Part shown: positions 11,421-23,620 of the stretch, piece after piece
Layout of the letters: every line of letters begins with the position of its first letter
Numbering within the stretch: position 1 is the stretch's first letter
Source of the DNA: Pectinophora gossypiella
Taxonomy: Eukaryota > Arthropoda > Insecta > Lepidoptera > Gelechiidae
NCBI RefSeq assembly: GCF_024362695.1
Contig: NC_065426.1
Span: 4,742,236-4,806,235 of the forward strand
Reading direction: 5' to 3'
DNA: 64,000 nt
Notes under the pieces: generated by a model
What the model was told of the DNA's origin: nothing
Database searches by the model: none
Seen by the model: only the letters and a program-made list of their open reading frames with translations
Position numbers and translations under genes: made by a program

Positions 11421-12211
11421 CTTGGGTGCACTCATCAAGCCCATTTTCGTCAAGTTTCAAGCTCGTCAGGACTTTATAAAGAATTAGCTCTCGATTTCGG
11501 CCATCAGTATTCGTCGATTAGTCGATAAGCTGAAATCCCAAGTGGGTTTGAGAGGTTTCGCTTCTGACAAATGGATAAATGACCATTATCTTCCTACTTG
11601 TGGTTTGTAGCTATGCCTAATCCTGTAAGTAGTTTTAGCGAGAGTCGAAATACGTAGGTAAATATTATGTGGATAACTCTTACTTTTTTGTGCAGTTTTC
11701 ACTAAGTAAGTCTTTACCAAATTAATCTAGATTTTATTACATTATAGCTCAAAGATTTAATTATGTGACGAACAGATTTATGAGCCAATAAATTCGTCCG
11801 ATAAATATTTCATTAATACAGCAAATAAAAACATCACAAAATTACGTTATTAGAGTCGTAAATAAATAATATATTGGTTTGAAATGTGTGGGCTGTATAA
11901 TCTTTAATATTATTGCGTATTCTCGATCTGGGTTCTTCGATTGGAAGATCCTCTTTCTTACTTTTTTATCCACCGCGACTTATAGAATCTATTGTTATCG
12001 CCGCCTGAATGAATATGACATTATGTTAAAGATACTTTTTTTCACGCAGATGCACGGAGTCATCTTATTAGTTTAGCCAACACAGTAGTTTAGGACATTG
12101 CAGGCTGAATCACCTGATTTGTTTAAAATATTAAGATATAATATATCCATGCTTCAGACTACAATGTACTAACCTGGTTGTCTTAACTTGGTTAGGATCT
12201 TGGATATAGGA
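11421..12211. other. No gene seen
   Basis: AT-rich, no recognised coding or repeat signal. Confidence 0.45.
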
Positions 12212-12360
12212 ACTTTAATGAATAATCTTCTTTCACCCTAAGGTTGCCTAGCAGAAATTGCTGTTTAGCAATAAGGCCGCCTATTGTGCTTATGTTTTAT
12301 TCGTATGTTTATGTCCTTTATATATGTTCTTGTGCAATAAAGTATTATTGATTGATTGAA
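12212..12360 (+). repeat. LINE 3' tail with (ATTG)n end
   Basis: 'CCTAAGGTTGCCTAGCAGAA', 'AGCAATAAGGCCGCC' and 'GTGCAATAAAGTATTATTG', ending in GATTGATTGA. Plus-strand member of the 7862 family. Confidence 0.8.
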
Positions 12361-12372
12361 CTTTTTTTATTG

Positions 12373-12600
12373 ACTTATATTTTATAGGTATTTGCCGCAA
12401 ATGGCATTAACTACTTGGCCGTGCAATTGGGGAGCGTTGAGGGCTCTTACGCGGAAAAAAAATTAAAACAACAGGCTTGAGAGTCAGTTGTGCGTGAAAC
12501 TCTGCTCAGGGCGTCTTGTCAGAGGATTATATTTGAAAGAATTAATCGCCGTGGGCCGATAGCGATAATCGCTGAATGAGGGGAATTCGGTAGATATGTT
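12373..12600 (-). repeat. About 240-bp dispersed repeat, diverged copy
   Basis: Shares 'TTGCCGCAAATGGCATTAAC', 'CTCAGGGCG' and 'GATAGCGATAA' with copies at 15511, 28905 and 35150 in the opposite orientation. Class unknown; probably a LINE tail. Confidence 0.5.
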
Positions 12601-12850
12601 GGTGCGTCCGCCTGCCGCGTGGGTGCATGGCGTCGCGTGTAAATCGCCTCAAAAAAGTCGCTTTAGGTCGCGTTCAGGGTTGCGCGGCGCGTCAAGCGGC
12701 GTGGACTGACGGAAAAACAAACGTATGACAATGTACTGAGCGTTCACGGAGAAGCGTTTTTGCAGGCGTTTATTTGAATTGTAGCGTCACATACGCCGGG
12801 TGACGCCCCGCGCACCGCGCTGCCTAACGCCCCGCGTGTCTCTTAACGCG
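12600..12850. other. CpG-dense segment
   Basis: Unusually rich in CG dinucleotides (GCGTCGCGTG, GCGCGGCGCGTC, ACGCCCCGCG). It has no recognised ORF or TIR and resembles the segment at 39276-39420. Confidence 0.4.
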
Positions 12851-13121
12851 GCTTTAGTACAAAATTTCCCCGTCAGCTTGATAGGACAGCTTACAATCAA
12901 GTTATTCCATCAAGTGAATGATTATACTGAACTGCCATTTATCACTTTAGTTTAATAGACTGATTTATACCCGTCAGACGAGATTATGTGTACATTGCCT
13001 TATGGTTATGATGCTGTTTCAATCTAACTAAAGAATAATAATTTGAAATTTTAGTATTCATGCCTCTAGCGTTATTACCGCCGTTTTTACTTACCTAACC
13101 CGAAGATGTGTCTTATTCATT

Positions 13122-13200
13122 CAATCAATCAATCAAATATACTTTATTGCACAGAACTAAATTTCAACAATCATACATAACACAGTTGTTTTTGCTGTTG
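13122..13200 (-). repeat. LINE 3' tail, TTTATTGCACAG type
   Basis: 'AATCAATCAATC' followed by 'AAATATACTTTATTGCACAG' and 'AACTAAATTTCAACAATCAT'. The same segment occurs at 19542 and 40945. Confidence 0.65.
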
Positions 13201-13510
13201 TTGTTCACTTTTGATATGTTATCAAATGTTCAGATGTAGTAGGGCGTTGTTAACAAAAAGTCACTTTCATAAGCACTAGTCGCTTGAAACAATCACAATA
13301 GTTATAATAGATACGCATTAATGTATATCACATATTGAAAGAGTCAAACTAATCAGAAAAGAATCCAAATTTGAAAAATATCTTTATTCAGTACCTCGAT
13401 CAACCGGCGGGGCGGGGGGGAATCTATACTCTATCACGTTGCTCTACTGCGGGTTACTAGAAGTTAATTTTACAATAGCTTTGACTTAATAAATTTAGAC
13501 TATACCTAGC

Positions 13511-13882
13511 CAAACGAACGGCCTCTGTGGTCCAGTGGTTGAGCGTTGGGCTCACGACCCGGAGGTCCCGGGTTCGAATCCCGGTGGGGACATATCACAA
13601 AAAACACTTCGTGATCCCTAGTTTGGTTAGGACATTACAGGCTGATCACCTGATAGTCCGAAAGTAAGATGATCCGTGCTTCGGAAGCGTTACGTTGGAA
13701 CGTTAAACCGTTGGTCCCGGTTGCTATTTACTGATGTAAGTGTGTAATCGTTACATGAGCCATGTCAGGGGCCTTTGGCAACTCAATAATAACCCTGACA
13801 CCAGGGTTGCTGAGGTTGGTAACCTGACACCAGGGTTGCTGAGGTTGGTAACCTCACAACCCACACGATAGAAGTGGAGGAG
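13511..13882 (+). mobile_element. tRNA-headed SINE, full copy
   Basis: The head spans about 13518-13592 with A-box region TGGTCCAGTGG and B box GGTTCGAATCC. The anticodon-like loop CTCACGA would give CAC (Val type), but the acceptor stem does not pair, so it is a SINE head and not a tRNA gene. The tail has an exact 29-bp tandem duplication (13797-13825 and 13826-13854). ACCTAGC flanks both ends (13504-13510, 13883-13889). Confidence 0.85.
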
Positions 13883-14212
13883 ACCTAGCATGTTGTAGTA
13901 TATAATCACTCCATACAATTATCTCTGGAGCCCGCCCTAACATTCTATTAAACGCAAAAACTATGAAATATGAAATCATAAACTTTTGTGATCGAATCCA
14001 ATTATCGCCATTTGATTTAAGATTTAAAATACTTTTATCCGTTTATTGGCTGAGCCAATTTGAGGGCGGAAGTTTAAATTAACTTGAATCGCTTTTATTG
14101 GAACGAAGAAGCTTGTTATCATAAAATTTTACCCGACTGTAGCGAAGCAAGCGAGGGTTATGTGTTTTACCGCTATGTGTGCATATATCGAATGCCAATC
14201 TGTCCTAAGAAT

Positions 14213-14310
14213 TTGCTTAGCACAGCTTACGACCACAGATATCTCTTTAACATCACTATTCGGAAGAATTTCATAAAATATACTTATTCTCTTGTTTCAT
14301 ACTTAGTAAT
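14213..14310. mobile_element. Half copy of the 10047 MITE
   Basis: Carries the right arm only ('TCGGAAGAATTTCATAAAAT', 'CTTGTTTCATACTTA') and the adjacent 'ACGACCACAG' inner block. Confidence 0.65.
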
Positions 14311-14327
14311 AACTACAAATTCAGTAT

Positions 14328-14617
14328 GAGGAGCTCGTTGGCGCAGCGGTAAACGCACTTGGTCTGCGATTGTTGAAGTTAAGCAACTTCGCAAAGGCCG
14401 GTCATAGGATGGGTGACCACAACAAAAAAGTTTTCATCTCGAGCTCCTCCGTGCTTCGGAAATCACGTTAAGCCGTTGGTCCCGGCTGCATTAGCAGTCG
14501 TTAATAACCATCAATTCGCACTGGGCCCGCGTGATGGTTTAATGCTCGATCTCCCTATCCATCAATAGGGAAGGCCCGTGCCCCAGCAGTGGGGACGTTA
14601 ATGGGCTGATGATGATG
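14328..14617 (+). mobile_element. 5S-rRNA-headed SINE, full copy with 13-bp TSD
   Basis: Same layout as 6223. Box A GAAGTTAAGCAAC and box C GGATGGGTGACC are intact, with one base fewer between them. ACAAATTCAGTAT flanks at 14315-14327 and 14618-14630. Confidence 0.85.
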
Positions 14618-14726
14618 ACAAATTCAGTATGTAGTCGACGCAAGTCAATTAACGCCTGTTAATAGTAAAGTTTGTAATTTTGCTGCCAAATATCAATTGC
14701 CATACAGTTAATCCCATGCATAAAAG

Positions 14727-14930
14727 TTCCTAGTTTGGTTAGGACATTACAGGCTGATCACCTGATTGTCCAAAAGTAAGATGATCCGTGCTTCGGAAGG
14801 TACGTTAAGCCGTTGGTCACGGTGACTACTTACTGATGTAAGTAAGTAGTCGTTACGTGAGCCATGTCAGGGGCCTTTGGCGGCTCAGTAATAACCCTGA
14901 CAACCCACACGATAGAAGAAGAAGAGTCCC
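14727..14930 (+). repeat. tRNA-headed SINE, 5'-truncated
   Basis: Begins at 'TAGTTTGGTTAGGACATTAC' and runs to 'ACACGATAGAAGAAGAAG'. The head is absent. Confidence 0.75.
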
Positions 14931-15170
14931 ATGCATATATATCTTCTAAATAATCACTAACCGTACTAATTATGGTTAAGTATCTGTTAGTCGGAATCGG
15001 AAACAACAAAAAATGAACAATGTTTTTCATTCACTATGAGGACACGAGAAAAACAAGCTATCGCAAAGATCGATTGCGTGCTGACCATTGAACTATATTC
15101 TAACATCGGCTATTTGTTTGAACCACAGAGCACAGAAAGGAAATACGCTCGATGGTTTATAGAGGCGATA

Positions 15171-15270
15171 CTTATTTATTTAACATGTTCACTGTGTAAC
15201 TAAAAATTAGATATCAACCACTTATTTATTTAACATGTTCACTGTGTAACTAAAAATTAGATATCAAACC
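15171..15270. repeat. 50-bp tandem duplication
   Basis: Two adjacent near-identical 50-bp units (15171-15220 and 15221-15270), each containing TAACATGTTCACTGTGTAAC. Confidence 0.9.
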
Positions 15271-15510
15271 CTAACGTGTAATGTTATTTTTTTTTAATAA
15301 TCTACACGAAGTTTTAACCTTGTTGTAATGTGTGGAAATTATAGGAATTACGTAGTACCTTTCAGTTATTGGAATGGTTCCACCTTGAGGGTCTCAAACA
15401 CAATTGCGACCTTACGGAATGATAAATAAATGATAAACTTGATTCCCTGCGACAAATAATAAATACACACTTACGAGATTTTCTCAGTACCACGTGTAGT
15501 ACCCATGCTC

Positions 15511-15775
15511 CTTACATCTTCAGGACCCCGATACTATTATCACTATAGATCCATTAACGTCAAATAATTCTTTCAAATATAATCATCTTGAACGACGGCG
15601 CCCTGAGCCGAAGTTCGCACCCATCTGGGCCTCAGCCTTGTAATATAAAATTTTGTACCAGGTTAGAGCCTTCGGCGCATCCTATTTGTCTGGCAAAGTA
15701 GTTAATGCCGTAAGCGGCAAAACTACGATAAGTCAGGTCACAAATACATTGTTTTAAGTCCATTGTGTTATTGTT
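15511..15775 (+). repeat. About 240-bp dispersed repeat
   Basis: 'CTTCAGGACCCCGATAC', 'CGCCCTGAGCCGAAGTTCGC', 'AAATTTTGTACCAGG'-type and 'GTTAATGCCGTAAGCGGCAA' blocks in order, as at 28905 and 35150. Non-coding; probably a LINE 3' region. Confidence 0.65.
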
Positions 15776-15789
15776 TGTTTTATTGTTTG

Positions 15790-15900
15790 TATATCCCGTG
15801 ATCATGGCACTTGCAACAGTGTCGAAATATCGGGAGTCTCATATCCCTATTTTGAACGCGGTGAGAACCCGTTATTATGTGTTTTAATTATCACAAAATA
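15790..15900 (+). repeat. Repeat end shared with the 31.2-kb foldback
   Basis: 'GAACGCGGTGAGAACCCGTT' and 'ATTATGTGTTTTAATTAT' match the right arm of 31216-31326. Confidence 0.6.
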
Positions 15901-16276
15901 CATGCTCCTTACATTGTCCCCGTAAGCGTATTAGCAGCGTCCGAGTGTCGCGTTCCCTGCTCTATGGTTCCGATGATACAACTTTTACGTAGTCCCTCTT
16001 GTTTTTATCGTGGCCCACTTCTTTTGTGTCTGCATCGCTTCACAATGCGTCGGATTTCACGAACCGACAGGGTGGTGAATGGAAGATCACGTTCCTTTGC
16101 AAATAGCGTCTTATTGGATCGAGAATAAGGCACCTCAACGAGTGGTGAAGTGAATATGAAAATATATTATACTAAATGCATGCTGTGGTGGTCTAGTGGT
16201 GAATGCGTGTTTTCAACTCCAAAAGTAGCGTGTTCGTACCCTTTTCGTCAGAAAAGAAGGGAAGATATGGTACTAT

Positions 16277-16345
16277 TCAGGATAGTGCCATCGCAACGAA
16301 TACTGACGATGATGATACTCATGATTCTTAGTTAATAATTAAAAA
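16277..16345 (+). repeat. Degenerate foldback arm
   Basis: 'GTGCCATCGCAACGAATACT' followed by 'CATGATTCTTAGTTAATA' resembles one arm of the two-hairpin family (8621). Confidence 0.4.
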
Positions 16346-16382
16346 ATATATATTTAGTTATCATCTCGAATTTTCCGTCACA

Positions 16383-16556
16383 CGTCCGAAGCACGGAATC
16401 ATCTTACTTCTGCAATCAGGTGATTCAAGCCTGAAAAGTCCTTACCAAACAAAGGACAGTCTGACAATGTCATTTTAACAATGTAATCTGGAATCGAACC
16501 CGGACCTCCATATCGTGAGCCTAACGCTCTAACCACAAGTCTACGGAGGCTGTTCA
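16383..16556 (-). repeat. tRNA-headed SINE, diverged
   Basis: The reverse complement shows the tRNA-like head ('GGTCCGGGTTCGATTCC'-like B box) and the 'AAGTAAGATGATTCCGTGC' block. The tail is missing. Confidence 0.65.
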
Positions 16557-17062
16557 ACAAATGAACTAATAGTTTTACATGACCTAAATAAAAAATCACA
16601 AGCCAGAATTTGCGTTGAAATTCTAAATTTAAATAATGAAAAAGCTTCCTTTCATTTCGACAACCCAAAATTCCAACTGGCAAAATCTAGTAGGTACGAA
16701 GAAAGACCTTTCACCCAAGTGTAAAAAATACCTTTTTACTTTGTACCTCTTTTTCCATATTGTATCATTTGGACGCTAAAACATTCAGTACATAATTCAT
16801 ATTCATATAAAATTCATGATGCGTTTCGTGACCGCTACGTGGGGTATTCTTTGAAAACCCTTTTCAAAGGTATTTCTATACGTGTCTTTGAAATATTATG
16901 AGACTGTGGTAGAGTAAAGAGTATACTTTATTTTTATTTGGTTATTGTACTTTAGGAGTGAAAAAATATACAATGAGTTTTGCTATTCAACATCTCAAGC
17001 TTGTCGTAGAAGTCGACGCGACCATTATATCGACAATAGCTAATACAGACATACATAAATAG

Positions 17063-17100
17063 CCTATATACGTCCCACTGCTGGGCACAGGCCTCAAGAC
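17063..17100 (-). repeat. Short LINE-tail motif
   Basis: 'TATACGTCCCACTGCTGGGC' is the complement of the tail motif seen in plus orientation at 36250-36290. It is common at RTE-like 3' ends. Confidence 0.45.
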
Positions 17101-17559
17101 AACTAAATGAACATTCAAATAGTCAAGCAGACTCAATTTGAGAGTAAAATTTTCGCCTGCAATTCACAAACGATTTTGCAAGAATCCTTGGTTCCCCTGT
17201 ACATACTGTGCTTGGAATTCTCCTGCAAATAACTTTGCACCTTGTTCTGTACAACTCAGAACACAAGTTTGACGCATTACTATTGGTTGAAAGTATTTTC
17301 GTATATACATGCAAAATGTATATTATTTTATGGAAGATTACCTAACGGTCATTATAAGATAAGGCACAACGATCATAAAATTATAAACATATTTAAGTAC
17401 ACAGTCAAAAATATCACCCTTATAGGAGACTATCCTATATCGATGATGTCATCTTACAACTTAATCTTTCAAAATCAAACTATAATAAAATATTAGCAGT
17501 TTTGAGATCACCGTATTACATCGGACATTCTAAACAAAATTCTCATTCTTACCGTGCGC

Positions 17560-17940
17560 CACTTTATTGTGTAAGTGTGAGCGAAACAAACAGTCCTCGT
17601 GCGCTCCCTTTTACTCTTTAAGCGTTTACGGCCATTTAGACTTAGCCGTTTATTACACCCACCTGTCCGTCAGGCTAGATGCGTCAAGTTCATGGGTGGT
17701 TACCATTATTACTCCCCACCAATTCTCGTTTGCCGATCATATCGTGTAGTCCAATCGTGTAGGCGTAACCAGGGTAAACCGGGACCTGGACGGATCTAAC
17801 CTACCGGACAGGTGGGTGTAAAAACCGCTTATGGTAAGGCCCAGAGGGGGTGAGGTAAATCAGCGTCTGATACGGACTAGTGCGGGGCAGGGAGCTATCG
17901 ATCTAAACGTAGTATTATTCTTTATTCTATGCATAACGGT
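17560..17940 (+). mobile_element. CCGGACACT-type MITE split by a nested MITE
   Basis: The outer sequence ('GCGTTTACGGCCATTTAGAC', 'GGGGGTGAGGTAAATCAG', 'TTTATTCTATGC') matches 9195 and 58230 but is interrupted at 17649-17824. Confidence 0.65.
17649..17824. mobile_element. Nested TIR MITE, 176 bp, CCG flanks
   Basis: TIRs TTTATTACACCCACCTGTCC (left) and TTTTTACACCCACCTGTCCG read inward from the right. It is flanked by CCG at 17646-17648 and 17825-17827. Non-coding. Confidence 0.75.
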
Positions 17941-17944
17941 TAAC

Positions 17945-18844
17945 TTATCATAAACTTATATTGCCTATTATTAATCCGAGCCTTTGAACGTCAAATGTGT
18001 ACAAAAAGGTGTAGGCATATTCATTAACAAAATTACTTACCGCATGCATCACTTTTATAATTACATTATTTATTAACAACTTTTTTCTTTTCTTTTCAGG
18101 TAATTCATCATTCATCTACGTCCGTCAGCAAAGTATTATTAAAGTCAAATGTTAATGCTACAATTGCTTTTCAAAGTTACTTTATAACTCATAAAATAAC
18201 AAAGGCATAATAATAACTTAGTTTCAAAACTCAAATCAATCGTTAAAATTTTCCGCATATCTGACATTGAAAAGCGAAGTTGAAGTATCTAATCAATCCC
18301 TTTTTGAATATGTAGTGGGTTTAAATTTCCAAGGAGTAACGTCCTCTGTTATTATTGTATTATTATTGGGCCCAGAAATTTGAATATCAATGACCGCGAG
18401 ATATCCTTATGATAATAGTGGGCCCTAAAAGACAATCGATGGTGGAAAACAATTGCCTATCGAACAATAGTAGTATAAGCTGTGGTCATACCGAGCCCTA
18501 TCTTAGATTTTATTGCATAGTACGGAGCATAACAATTATAACAAATAACTACTACACTTTTCAGTGTACGGTCACGTGCATTAATATTACCTTATACACT
18601 TTGGTACCATGTCACATTAGCTTTTTTGACAAATTGAACTGTAAGTCTCACTAAATGTCAAATATGTTAGTGAGTCCTAAAGTGGGTACATTATATTGCT
18701 CATGACTGTAACTGTATTATAAAAATTATAAAGTAACACCTATAAAATAACCAAACATTTTGAATTTCTTCAGGCACCGATTAGTTAGTATATTTCAAAT
18801 TTATACATGATTGGTAAATATTGTCGAGAACAGTGAAACCCCAT
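17945..18844. other. No gene seen
   Basis: AT-rich with short frames only and no recognised motif. Confidence 0.45.
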
Positions 18845-19095
18845 TTACTTTCGAATTTGTTTTCAAATTAATATTTGGATCATGAATTAATAAAATAAAT
18901 AAATAATCATCACGTGTTCAGTGGTGAAGAAAAACATCGTGACAAACACCACAATGATGAGAAATGCGTTTTGGAGGTATGTTCCTTTACAGAGAGGCTT
19001 TTGTAAAAAAACCGGACCTGTTATAATTTTCAGGTTAAGTAAGCGGATCCGTGAAAAATGGGATAACGTTAGAGAAATGATAATGTATGTTAACA
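18845..19095 (+). repeat. LINE 3'-tail repeat (57.7-kb family)
   Basis: 'TCGAATTTGTTTTCAAATT', 'TGGTGAAGAAAAACATCGTG', 'ACCGGACCTGTTATAATTTT' and 'CAGGTTAAGTAAGCGGATCC' in order. Confidence 0.7.
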
Positions 19096-19541
19096 CTGGA
19101 TTCAAAACTCTTTAGACACCTAAGGATTAGGTTGAATTATGTTATGGAGATAAATATTTTAAGTAGGAGAAATTGCATAAAAAGATATACCTATAAGTAC
19201 GTACAGTGAACTTTTTCCCGGAAGCACAGTCGCGTATGGACAAGTCTTGAGTATCGATTTCTAATTAAGTAGCAATTGAAAATGCCACTAATGGAACAAG
19301 GCACTCTACAGTTCAATTAGATCCCGTAGACATAATAGGAACCGACGTTGTATCGACATCAATATTGCGTCAAGTGTGAACAAAATTTTATAACATAACT
19401 TCTCGACTGTCAGAGGTTTATCCATCGCAAGATGATTTCGGTTAGACCAACATGATAGGTGGTGAGCCTGATCGTCACTTTTATCTTCAGTTACGAGGCA
19501 TATATTTGGTCACTTGGTTTTGGTTTGTCAGCAATGACCTC

Positions 19542-19610
19542 AAATCAAATCAAATATACTTTATTGCACAGAACTAAATTTCAACAATCAGACATAACAT
19601 GAATAATGAA
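19542..19610 (-). repeat. LINE 3' tail, TTTATTGCACAG type
   Basis: 'AAATCAAATATACTTTATTG' and 'CAGAACTAAATTTCAACAAT', as at 13122. Confidence 0.65.
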
Positions 19611-21999
19611 TACAGTACAATACCATTCCTCCATATTTTTTTTTGGGCTAATTAGATTAAGACACGATGATATTGTCATATTCTTCAATGAATTCGATTT
19701 TATGAGTTTGACTTTATGTTTCCATCATATATAAATTGATATTGCGTGGTTTGCTGGATTTGTGCCCGATAAAGCCAAGCTGGCGAGCAGTGTGTATAAT
19801 TTACACCTCAGCCTTCCCCTTCGATGATACAGGCGTGTGTCATACTTATTACCAATCTGCAAATTAAAGTCAAAGTAAATTAATAGTAGGGATATGCCTA
19901 TCTACCTTATCAGTCTACTCGATTTGATTGTTAAGAACATTAGAATGTTCTGTAAACACAGACTGGCGAGTGTTCCATTCCTTCGATTTGTGTGAAATTG
20001 GTGGGGATCGTCGTCAAAAGGATGAAATCCAGCCTTAAGTGTGTCCTCAGCCTACTAAGCGCACATTGAAGCTAATATTGTCTTTGTTGTAATAAGGGTC
20101 CGCAACAAACAAACCCACATAGATTACATCATGTATCCCTCTCTGATGTACCGCCTCTCAATCGTCCGTCTCTTTCTTAAGTATCTTTTAAGCTGGGTTA
20201 GGGTCAACTGTCTCAACCAAATTAATAATTTTGATTATGTTTTGCTGAGGTCAGCAATTCATATAGTGACCCTGCTAAATACAGATTATATACCCTTCTC
20301 CTACATTATGAGTAAAAATTAGTCTACTTTTATTTATTTTTTATTTATTTATTATAGGTTATCAACATGATAATCAACAGTACATGTTTTGACACATTAG
20401 CACATATAAATACGTAATTGATACCACAATTAAAGATAACGACAACTTTCATAAACTCCTGGTTTATTTTGTGGAAGGTGCAAAAGCGGTGTGTCAGAAT
20501 CGTGGTTAGTAACCTACTTTGAACAATTATTATATTAAAAAAACAAGAAAAAATTACAATACAAAATAATTATCTACGCCACAGTTTTCGTCAAAAATGT
20601 ATATAAAAACAGTTTACAAAATCTACACTAGTTTTGTCTACTACCTACTTCAAAATTTGATATGAAAGAAAAAATATCCACCATTCGCAACTAAACCTGC
20701 AGAGCAGACTTATCTATCCAATTATTCGTCTAATGTCCGGCATTTGGAACCCATTCATAACCAACTTTGTTCCTTTCCATATATTTCGGCTAGACAATAA
20801 TACCATTGTATTTTTAGATCATCAATAAAGTGTATTGGGACCACGAAAAACTTGCAAACACAATCAAGGGGAAACAAAAGACAAAACTAGGACACGGAAT
20901 AATATTGATAGGCCGCAAGGAGTTAAGGAGGAGAGATAGAGCATTTGGAACACAGAGCTTGGTATGAAATTTAGCTCTGAAGTTATTAAAGGTAAACACA
21001 CGCACATAACATAATCTCCCGCCTGTAATTTCTAATGAGTAAAAAGTGAGGTAAAAACAACTTGCAGCCATTGTTGATGCCAAGTCATAATAAGATGAAT
21101 ACGATGAACCTTATGATGACAAACGAGAGGTGAAAGTCGTATGAATGAAATCTTCTCTTAAAGTCATCACCATTGACACACAGACAATGTTAAACAGGCG
21201 TAATAGCATTTTTGAATCTTGTGTTTTTCAGTGGATTGGCTTGATGACTTACCTTACCATACCAAACATGGTGTTAAAGTTAATGCTGACACCTTCAAGT
21301 AACCTCAACCGCAAGTAAAACCTCAACGTATGAATGCAAATTATGTTAATTATCGATCTGCCTTCTATTAGTGACATATGCCAGGTAACATTTTGGCAAA
21401 TGAATTGAAATGGACAAGCGCGAATAGATTCCCTGCTCTATGGCTTCGATTTCTGTCTCGTATTTTTCTTTGACCTATTATCATAATGGGAGCAAAGTTC
21501 AGAAAGATAGTCGTAAAGAAGTCGTCTGTGAGCGCCAAAAACACGTCTAACTTAATTAAAGTTTCGGCCATTTAAGTGTGTTGCTCATTTTATTTCTGGT
21601 TTTGTCTAGTTTCCTACACTACAACTTCGTGTGGTACAAGTTTTGCGCACATATAAGTTTTGCCTTTGACCGCCATCTAATCTTACCAGCATTAGTAATG
21701 ATACTTAGTAAATGACTAATAATAGTATTAGTTTTAGAGATTACTCAAGAAATCTCGGTAAAGCGTCGGTAGCTACTAAGTTCATCTTGACATGGATGTA
21801 GATCTGACTAGCCTTATTTGGAATTAAACTATCAGAAATTTAGGTGCACAATTTTTTTCTATGAATTGCCTTTGACTACATTACAATTTCAGCTGATGAT
21901 AAGTGACAAAACGGCTTTGAGTGGGACGCGCTTACCGAGTAAAATCCTAATCTCTCTAGCCTTAAAAATTCAGATCATATTATTTATTTGGAAAACATT
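19611..21999. other. No gene seen
   Basis: AT-rich. Frames of up to 89 codons show no recognisable domain. The LINE ORF beginning at 21818 becomes recognisable only from about 22080. Confidence 0.4.
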
Positions 22000-23620
22000 A
22001 TCTGTGTGGCATACACTTTTAAATTTTCGCTGTTACAATCAAAAAAAGGAAGCGATGCATTTGGTATATGGTAGATCTAGTTTATCTCACCTGAACTGGT
22101 CTGAAATGGAGTCAATTATCAAAGGAATGACGAGAGGTAAATCGCCGGGGCACGACGGTCTCAGTATTGAGCATTTTCTGTATGCCGGGCCGCACCTCCC
22201 AAGACTGCTGGGTTTACTGTTTACACTTTGTGTGAGACACTCCTATTTGCCAAACGAGTTGATGAGATCGGTGGTAATTCCTATAGCTAAAAACAAGACT
22301 GGTAATATAGTTGATAAAAATAATTATCGACCGATCTCATTAGCCACAATTACCGCCAAGGTGCTGGACGGCTTGCTTCAGAGACAACTTCAAAAATATT
22401 TAGACCTGCACGATGCCCAATTCGGTTTCAGACCACGATTATCCACTGAATGTGCTATTTTGTCTTTGAAGCAGACCGTCAGGTATTATATGGATAGAAA
22501 CACGGCTGTATACGCTGCTTTTCTTGACCTGTCTAAGGCGTTTGACCTGGTTAGATATGACATCCTTTGGACTAAGTTACTAAACTCCGGAGTACCCGTT
22601 GAGTTAGTTCACATTTTTAGATACTGGTATGGTCACCAGTCTAACCAGGTCAAATGGCAAGGTGAACTCTCCGAGGCATACAGACTTGAATGTGGGGTGA
22701 GACAGGGTGGGCTTACCTCCCCTGCGCTTTTCAACGTGTATGTTAACCAGCTGCTTATTGAGCTCAGCAGTGCCGGTTTTGGATGTCACATGGGTGGATA
22801 CTGCGTAAACAATATCAGTTATGCCGACGACATGGCGCTGCTGAGCCCAACGATTTCCGCACTGAGGAAACTGGTTGAAATCTGTGAGAGGTATGCAGAA
22901 TCCCACGGCCTCCTGTATAATGTCAAAAAAAAGTGAACTGTTGGTTTTTAAACCTAAAAAACTTAAGATCTTGAATGTGCCACCTGTGTTCTTGAACAAT
23001 GTGGAACTTGTAAGAGTGTCGTCTTTTAGGTACCTCGGTCACATTGTGACGGAGGATTTAAGGGACGACAGTGATATCGAAAGGGAGCGGAGGGCGATGG
23101 CAGTCCGCTGCAACATGTTGGCTCGCAGATTTGCAAAGTGTAGTGCAGAGGTTAAAATAACTCTTTTCAAAGCCTACTGCCAAACTTTGTATACTTGCAA
23201 TCTGTGGGTCAACTACACGCGGCGGGCTGTCAACGCTCTTCGCGTTCAGTACAATAATGGACTGAGAATGTTGCTGGGGCTACCGCGCTACTGTAGTGCG
23301 TCGGGAATGTTTGCGCTGGCACACACGGATGGGTTCCTTGCCATAGTACGCAAAAGGGTAGCGTCACTGTTAAGCAGAGTAAGGAATAGCTCCAACAGTA
23401 TTCTCAAGTTGATTAGTGAGATGCCTGACAGCCCGTTTACAAAACACTGGGTCCAGACGCATGTGTGCTGTTCAGGGACCAAGGGTAGGTCATATATGAA
23501 TTAATTTTCATTCAATCCGTACTTAAATTAATTTACTAACCTAGTTTGTAAGTCACTGTACTAACAATATATGGATTAATGTCCGAAATAAAGATATTTT
23601 ATTTTTTTTTTTTTTTTTAT
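22000..23620 (+). pseudogene. CR1/Jockey-group LINE, reverse transcriptase, 5'-truncated and frameshifted
   Basis: The 3' part of a non-LTR retrotransposon ORF2. Frame one (to 22936) carries the RT domain: N-Y-R-P-I-S-L-A near 22321, Q-F-G-F-R-P near 22420, A-F-L-D-L-S-K-A-F-D near 22520, G-V-R-Q-G-G near 22695 and the catalytic Y-A-D-D near 22820. A run of eight A (22925-22932) adds one base and ends that frame at TGA (22934-22936). The next frame (to 23504) continues without loss into the thumb region (F-R-Y-L-G-H near 23025) and the C-terminal part. The endonuclease domain and 5' UTR are absent. The 3' UTR is short (23505-23600), ends in AATAAAGATATTTTA and is followed by a T-rich run. The clade within CR1/Jockey/Rex1 is uncertain. 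Confidence 0.85.

Noticed and set aside
13518..13592. tRNA-Val(CAC)-like fold
   Set aside because: The A and B boxes and the anticodon-like loop are present, but the acceptor stem does not pair and SINE body sequence follows directly. It is a SINE head, not a tRNA gene.
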